This document shows, piece by piece, positions 6,396 through 10,394 of a stretch of DNA of 10,394 bases. The DNA comes from Oscillospiraceae bacterium (lineage in GTDB: Bacteria > Bacillota > Clostridia > Oscillospirales > Ruminococcaceae). The stretch is taken from NCBI GenBank assembly GCA_900762805.1, contig CAAFHY010000270.1, positions 1 to 10,394 on the forward strand. The letters are read 5' to 3'. Positions within the stretch are counted from its first letter, which is position 1, and the number at the start of each line of letters is the position of its first letter. The notes under the pieces were generated by a model. It did not search any database. It worked only from the letters and a program-made list of their open reading frames with translations, and was not told the origin of the DNA. Both the position numbers and the translations under genes were made by a program.

Positions 6396-8285
6396 CTATC
6401 GGGCCATCAGCTTGCCGACCAGCTTGGAGAACTCGGCCGGGTCATCGACCGGCAGCCCCTCCAGAATGCAGGACTGCGCATAGAGCAGACGGGCGTATCG
6501 GCCCAGCTCCTCGGTGTCGCCGGACTGCTGAAGCGCGGTCAGCTTCCGGAACACGGGATGCTCCGAATTGATTTCCAGCACGCGCTGCGCCCTGGCCTCT
6601 GCGCCGCCCGGCATAGCCGACAGCACCCGCTCCATCTCCAGCGAAATGGCTCCCTTTGTGGTCAGGCTCACGGGGTACTCGCCCAGCGAGGGGTTGAGCA
6701 CGACCTCGCTCACCTTGCCGTTCAGCTGCTCCTTGAGGGCGGTCAGCAGCGGCTCGCTCTGCTTTTTCAGCTCGTCGGCCTGCTGCTTCTCCTCGTCGCT
6801 CTCAAGGCCGAGGTCGTCGCCCGTCGCCGAGCGGAACTCCTTGTCGGCATACTTCATCAGCATCTTGACAGCAAACTCATCGACATCGTCGGTCAGCAGC
6901 AGCAGATCAAAGCCATGGTCCAGCACGACCTTGGCGCGCGGCAGAGCCGCGGCGCGGGCGGCATCGGCCCCGCAGGCAAAGTAGATATACTTCTGGTCGG
7001 CCGGCATGGCGTCGGCATACTCACGCAGCGAAATCAGCTTGTTTTCGCGGGCGCTGCGGAACAGCAACAGGTCGCTCAGCTCGTCCTTGTGCAGGCCGTA
7101 GTCGGCATAAACGCCGTACTTGAGCTGAAGTCCGAAGGCCGCCCAGAACTTCTCGTAGCTCTCGCGGTCGTTCTTCATCATCTCCTCCAGCTCGCGCCGG
7201 ATCTTCTTCTCGATGGTGCCGGCGATCAGCTTGAGCTGGCGGTCGTGCTGCAGCGTCTCGCGCGAAATGTTGAGCGAGAGATCCTCGGAATCGACAAGCC
7301 CCTTGACAAAGCTGAAATAATCCGGCAGCAGCTCGGCGCAGCGCTCGGTAATCATGACCCCGCTCGAATAGAGCTGCAGGCCCTTTTCGTACTCGCGGGT
7401 ATAGTAGCCGTAGGGCGCCTTGGACGGCAGATACAGCAGCGCGCTGAAGGTGGCGCTGCCCTCCGTCTTCATGTGGATGACGCGCAGCGGCTTTTCGAAG
7501 TCAAAGAACTTCTGCTTGTAGAACTCGTCGTATTCCTCCTCGGTCACCTCGCTCTTGTTCTTACGCCAGATGGGCACCATGCTGTTGAGCGTTTCGCGCT
7601 CGGTGTGCGTTTCGTACTCGTTCTCGGTGCCCTCCTTGAGGTGGGAGTGCGTCACCTCCATCACGATGGGGTAGCGGATATAATCGGAATACTTCCTGAC
7701 CAGCGAACGGATGGTGTAGGGGTCGAGAAACTCGGAATAGCTCTCCTCCTCGGTATCGTCCTTGAGCGTCAGCGTGATGGTGGTGCCGGTGCTGTCGCGC
7801 TCGGCCTCCTCCAGCGTGAAGCCGTCAACACCGTTGGAGATCCACAGGTGGGCCTTCTCCTCGCCGTAGGCGCGGCTGAGCACGCTGACCCGCTTGGCCA
7901 CCATAAAGGCCGAATAGAAGCCCACGCCGAACTGGCCGATGATGTCAACATCGCTGTTTCCGGCCTCCAGCGCCTGCTTGAATTCGAGCGACCCGCTTTT
8001 GGCGATGACGCCGAGATTGTTTTTCAGCTCCTCCTCGGTCATGCCGATGCCGTTATCGGAAACGGTGAAGGTGCGGCTCTTTTCGTCGCTGGCAAGCTCA
8101 ATGGCAAAATCGCTGCGGCTGACGCCCGTCCTGCCCTCGGTGGCCAGCCGGTAATAGAGCTTATCGGTGGCATCGCTGGCGTTGGAGATCAGCTCGCGGA
8201 TAAAGATCTCGCGGTTGGTATAGATGGAATGGATCATCAGATCGAGAACGCGCTGGCTCTCGGCCTTGAATTTATATTTCCCCAT
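6396..8285 (-). CDS. htpG: Molecular chaperone HtpG (Hsp90), 629 aa
   Basis: Cytosolic ATP-dependent chaperone acting as a dimer on near-native client proteins. The N-terminal GHKL ATPase shows Glu31 and Asn35 in ELISNASDA, Asp77 in SDNGIGM (76-82), and the GQFGVGF lid/phosphate loop (117-123). The middle domain carries the catalytic arginine Arg342 in LNISRETLQ. The C-terminal dimerisation domain is complete, without the eukaryotic MEEVD tail. Length is normal for bacterial HtpG. I chose the ATG at 8285 (MGKYKFKAES), because GAGGTG lies six bases upstream. An in-frame GTG three codons earlier falls inside that ribosome binding site and is unlikely to be used. The gene is a single transcription unit with its own promoter, CIRCE operator and terminator. 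No truncation or odd residue is seen. Confidence 0.98.
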   Translation of the reverse strand: MGKYKFKAESQRVLDLMIHSIYTNREIFIRELISNASDATDKLYYRLATEGRTGVSRSDFAIELASDEKSRTFTVSDNGIGMTEEELKNNLGVIAKSGSLEFKQALEAGNSDVDIIGQFGVGFYSAFMVAKRVSVLSRAYGEEKAHLWISNGVDGFTLEEAERDSTGTTITLTLKDDTEEESYSEFLDPYTIRSLVRKYSDYIRYPIVMEVTHSHLKEGTENEYETHTERETLNSMVPIWRKNKSEVTEEEYDEFYKQKFFDFEKPLRVIHMKTEGSATFSALLYLPSKAPYGYYTREYEKGLQLYSSGVMITERCAELLPDYFSFVKGLVDSEDLSLNISRETLQHDRQLKLIAGTIEKKIRRELEEMMKNDRESYEKFWAAFGLQLKYGVYADYGLHKDELSDLLLFRSARENKLISLREYADAMPADQKYIYFACGADAARAAALPRAKVVLDHGFDLLLLTDDVDEFAVKMLMKYADKEFRSATGDDLGLESDEEKQQADELKKQSEPLLTALKEQLNGKVSEVVLNPSLGEYPVSLTTKGAISLEMERVLSAMPGGAEARAQRVLEINSEHPVFRKLTALQQSGDTEELGRYARLLYAQSCILEGLPVDDPAEFSKLVGKLMAR

Positions 8286-8318
8286 GATCGGCACCTCGTT
8301 TTCAAAGTTTTCAAGGAA

Positions 8319-8345
8319 TTAGCACTCAATTATTTTGAGTGCTAA
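8319..8345. promoter_or_regulatory. CIRCE element (HrcA operator) of htpG
   Basis: TTAGCACTC-N9-GAGTGCTAA, identical to the consensus in all 18 arm bases, with spacer AATTATTTT. It begins about at the predicted transcription start (near 8343) and runs into the short leader. HrcA bound here would block initiation until heat stress or unfolded proteins titrate GroEL. Arm identity and spacing leave little doubt. Confidence 0.96.
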
Positions 8346-8349
8346 CAAT

Positions 8350-8378
8350 ATAATACACCCGATAAAAGAAAAATGCAA
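8350..8378 (-). promoter_or_regulatory. Sigma-A promoter of htpG
   Basis: TTGCAT (8373-8378, 4 of 6 consensus) is exactly 17 bases from TATTAT (8350-8355, 5 of 6) on the minus strand. The start would be near 8343, inside the first arm of CIRCE, the expected geometry for HrcA repression. Confidence 0.85.
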
Positions 8379-8615
8379 GAGGGAAACTCAAAAAAACTGA
8401 AAGAAGAAGCGGCGGCGCCCCGCGAGGCGGAAGCTATAACGAAAGGGCCGGAGCCTCTGCCCCAAATGCCGCCCCCGTGGGCGGCCTGCCAGGACAGCGC
8501 CAAAGCAAACGGCAGAACAGCTGCCGTGCGGCGCGGCCGTCAGGCCGGCGGTCAGGCGGCCTGCGTCCGGCGGCCGCCGTTGACAGCCTGAGCGGCCGGG
8601 CAGCTTCTGCTGAAA

Positions 8616-8646
8616 AGCCCCTGTATGAGCAGCTCATGCAGGGGCT
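8616..8646 (-). terminator. Second terminator after the glycosyltransferase
   Basis: An 8+5 base-pair stem (AGCCCCTG and ATGAG with their complements, one A-C mismatch in the minus transcript, 3-base loop) followed by TTTTCAGC in the minus transcript. It lies about 50 bases past the first terminator and probably acts as a backup. Confidence 0.65.
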
Positions 8647-8695
8647 GCCTGAGAACCGCCGCCCCGCGCGGACGGCGTTCCCGAAAGGCAAAAGA

Positions 8696-8730
8696 AAAGA
8701 GGGGGACGTCGGTCAGACGTCCTCCTCTTT
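8696..8730 (-). terminator. Intrinsic terminator overlapping the glycosyltransferase stop codon
   Basis: In the minus transcript AAAGAGG and GGACGTC pair with GACGTCC and CCTCTTT (one A-C mismatch between the blocks) around a TGACC loop. The 3' arm runs on into TTTTCTTTT-type sequence, a strong U-tract. The loop holds the TGA stop of the glycosyltransferase, and the 5' arm is its last codons (Lys-Glu-Glu-Asp-Val). Confidence 0.85.
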
Positions 8731-9960
8731 GATCTGCTTGAGGGTGACATTCCTGCTGTGTATGATGGGCTTCCATTCGGCTCTGGAAAACAGAGAGGCG
8801 ATGCCGGCCGGGATGCACAGCAGCATGAAAAGCGGGAAGGTGAGGATGTACAGCAGCTTTTTCCAAGCCGGACAGTGGATATGCCGCCATTCGGTCGCCG
8901 TGGTAAGCACGCCCAGCAGAAACATGGTCAGGCACAGCCCCAGAAGGATACGCAGCAGAGACTGACCGAGCACCGCCAGAGAGCCGCCCATAGCACAGCG
9001 GTAGATGGCCGTGCCGAGATTGACGACGGCGCTCAGCCCGCTCAGAATGGCGGCGGGCATATTGTTCATGACAATATCGAAGCAGGAGAGGCTGCCGCGG
9101 AGCATCCCGCGCACCAGCGCCAGCCCATAGCGGCGAAAGACCTGGTAGGTCCCCTTGGCCCAGCGCACCCGCTGCCGCCAGAACTGCCGGAGGCCGGTCG
9201 GCTGCTCGTCATAGAGGATGGCGTCTTCAGCGTAGCCGATCTTTTCGCCGCTCAGGATATTGACGGCTGAAAATTCAATGTCCTCGGTCAGCAGAAAGTA
9301 GTTCCAGCCGCCGCATTTGTCGAGGATCTTCTGCGAGAACAGAAAGCCGGTCCCCGAAACGGCGCAGCTGACGCCCAGCGCCATGCGCGCACCGTTCAGA
9401 TAGCGCGACTCGCGCAGAAACCACAGGGCGCTGCCGGCCGAGAGCATATTGTCGCCGTAATTTTTGGAGTTGCGGTAGCAGGTCACGACCTCATACCCGT
9501 CGGTATAGACGCGGTTGAGGGCGCGGATAAAGCCCCTGTCGAGGATGTTGTCGGCGTCAAAAACGGTGTAGGCATCGTAAACCGCGCCCGTCTGCCTGAT
9601 ATGCTCCAGCAGATAGCTCAGCACATGACCCTTGCCGGCGCGGATACTGTCCTTCCGCTCAAACACCGTTGCGCCGTGCTGACGGGCGACCTCAGCCGTC
9701 GCGTCGGTGCAGTTATCGGCTCCGACGTAAATATCGAGCAGCTCCTGCGGGTAGTCCTGTGCGCGGATGCTGTCAATGAGATTGCCTATCACGCTCTGTT
9801 CGTTGCGCGCCGCGATAAGCACGGCGATGCGGTGCAGCTGCTCCGCCCTGTGCGGCCGGGGCTTGCTGAGCAGCGCAGCGATCAGATAAACAGACTGGTA
9901 GGAATAGCAGACGAAAAAAATGACCATGACGGCCGTGTTAAAGATCTCGATGAAATCCAT
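8713..9960 (-). CDS. Membrane-bound family 2 glycosyltransferase, 415 aa
   Basis: Processive-type GT2 enzyme that would build or modify an envelope glycan from a nucleotide sugar at the inner face of the membrane. One N-terminal helix (about 7-31) precedes the catalytic domain, with AARNE (50-54), GADNCTD (80-86), DxD in FDADN (134-138), TED (225-227) and QRVRW (263-267), the signature set shared with cellulose, hyaluronan and poly-GlcNAc synthases. About three helices follow (304-325, 329-353, 368-393). The sugar and product cannot be told. The start is set by AAGGAG (9967-9972) six bases before the ATG; the frame extends further upstream but without a protein-like sequence. The stop codon lies in a terminator loop. 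No partner genes (PilZ, export or deacetylase) are visible in the window. Confidence 0.9.
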   Translation of the reverse strand: MDFIEIFNTAVMVIFFVCYSYQSVYLIAALLSKPRPHRAEQLHRIAVLIAARNEQSVIGNLIDSIRAQDYPQELLDIYVGADNCTDATAEVARQHGATVFERKDSIRAGKGHVLSYLLEHIRQTGAVYDAYTVFDADNILDRGFIRALNRVYTDGYEVVTCYRNSKNYGDNMLSAGSALWFLRESRYLNGARMALGVSCAVSGTGFLFSQKILDKCGGWNYFLLTEDIEFSAVNILSGEKIGYAEDAILYDEQPTGLRQFWRQRVRWAKGTYQVFRRYGLALVRGMLRGSLSCFDIVMNNMPAAILSGLSAVVNLGTAIYRCAMGGSLAVLGQSLLRILLGLCLTMFLLGVLTTATEWRHIHCPAWKKLLYILTFPLFMLLCIPAGIASLFSRAEWKPIIHSRNVTLKQIKEEDV

Positions 9961-10394
9961 ACTATGCTCCTTAACGGGTCTTGCCCAGCACGCAGGCAGG
10001 CGGCGGCAAACGCGCAGACAGGAAAATCGGGCGGCTCGGTAAGCCGCCGCGGGGAAGGTCAAAAAATCCGGCTAGGAAAAAGAAAGGCGCCGCCGACGGC
10101 GGATAGGGCAAGCGGGCATGAGCCGGAGGCGCGTTGGTGTGCGGGCCGCTGGCGAACAGCGCCGGACAGGCGCAGACAGCAGAACAGCCTGAGCAGCCGC
10201 TACGCGGCGCGGCTGTCAGCCCGGCTGTCGGGCAGCCTGCGCTCGGCGGCTGACCCTGGCAGCCTGGCCGGCGCGGCGGCCTCTGCGTCATGCCGGCCGG
10301 CTGACATCTCATCAGCGGCGTCTGCCGTGTCCGGCCGCTTCCGGCGGCTTGCGCCGCGACGCGGATAGCTGTATGTATTATAATAAACTTTACC
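9961..10394. other. Long gene-free leader upstream of the glycosyltransferase
   Basis: No supported gene. Two minus-strand hairpins are followed by T-rich stretches: CCGCC-GAC-GGCGG on the given strand at 10090-10102 (minus transcript continues CGCCTTTCTTTTT) and a 7-base-pair stem at 10030-10048 (then CGATTTTCC). A minus-strand TATAAT lies at 10377-10382; its -35 would fall outside the window. Either the hairpins end a gene to the right, or they are part of a leader of about 400 bases. Confidence 0.45.

Larger units (their letters stand above)
8346..8712. other. Gap between the glycosyltransferase and htpG
   Basis: Holds the htpG promoter at its left end and the two glycosyltransferase terminators at its right. 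The stretch between (about 8380-8610) has short GC-rich hairpins, for example GCCGCCC and GGGCGGC at 8468-8474 and 8479-8485, and a twofold GTCAGGC repeat, but no gene that I can support. Confidence 0.5.

Noticed and set aside
8292..8294. GTG start for htpG
   Set aside because: This GTG is part of the GAGGTG ribosome binding site of the ATG at 8285.
5571..8345. 924-codon plus-strand open frame
   Set aside because: It lies antisense to htpG and the response regulator, both with full catalytic motifs. Its His/Gln/Leu-rich composition is that of a reverse-strand shadow in GC-rich DNA.
9971..10312. 113-codon minus-strand frame ending in TAA that overlaps the glycosyltransferase ribosome binding site
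   Set aside because: The arrangement looks like coupling, but the product is Pro/Cys/Ala-rich without any domain-like pattern, and its start lacks a ribosome binding site.

Overview
All genes that can be supported lie on the minus strand, so the window reads right to left. High GC with GC-rich codon third positions, a Bce-type antimicrobial-peptide resistance module (a Firmicutes speciality), strong AGGAGG-type ribosome binding sites and a textbook CIRCE operator together suggest a high-GC member of the Clostridia, perhaps Oscillospiraceae/Ruminococcaceae. That placement is inference, not a match to a known genome.

Right part (10394 to about 8600): a long gene-free leader with two hairpins followed by T-tracts, then a 415-residue membrane-bound family 2 glycosyltransferase. 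Its last codons and stop codon are built into an intrinsic terminator, and a second terminator follows about 50 bases on. Middle (8380 to 6310): htpG (Hsp90), with a sigma-A promoter and a perfect CIRCE element at its transcription start, closed by a 32-base palindromic terminator.

Left-centre (6080 to 4090): a promoter, a leader of about 285 bases, then an OmpR-family response regulator and a short intramembrane-sensing-type histidine kinase that overlap by ATGA. A 647-base gap follows, holding at least one promoter and a 10+10 base inverted repeat straddling the -35 region, plus a hairpin-rich leader. It leads into a Bce-type ABC ATPase and a 10-helix FtsX-like permease, again overlapping by ATGA. 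A 57-codon reading frame for a single-helix membrane protein begins inside the permease stop region and probably forms the third gene of the transporter operon. In architecture it resembles VraH of the staphylococcal VraDEH system. Two tandem hairpins close the operon. The leftmost 300 bases hold no recognisable gene.

Likely working: the kinase lacks an input domain, so by analogy with Bce modules the permease, with its large extracellular loop, would sense a cell-wall-active peptide and signal through the kinase to the regulator. The regulator would then raise ATPase/permease/small-protein expression from the promoter near 3615-3644. HtpG and the glycosyltransferase are separate transcription units with no visible functional tie to the module.
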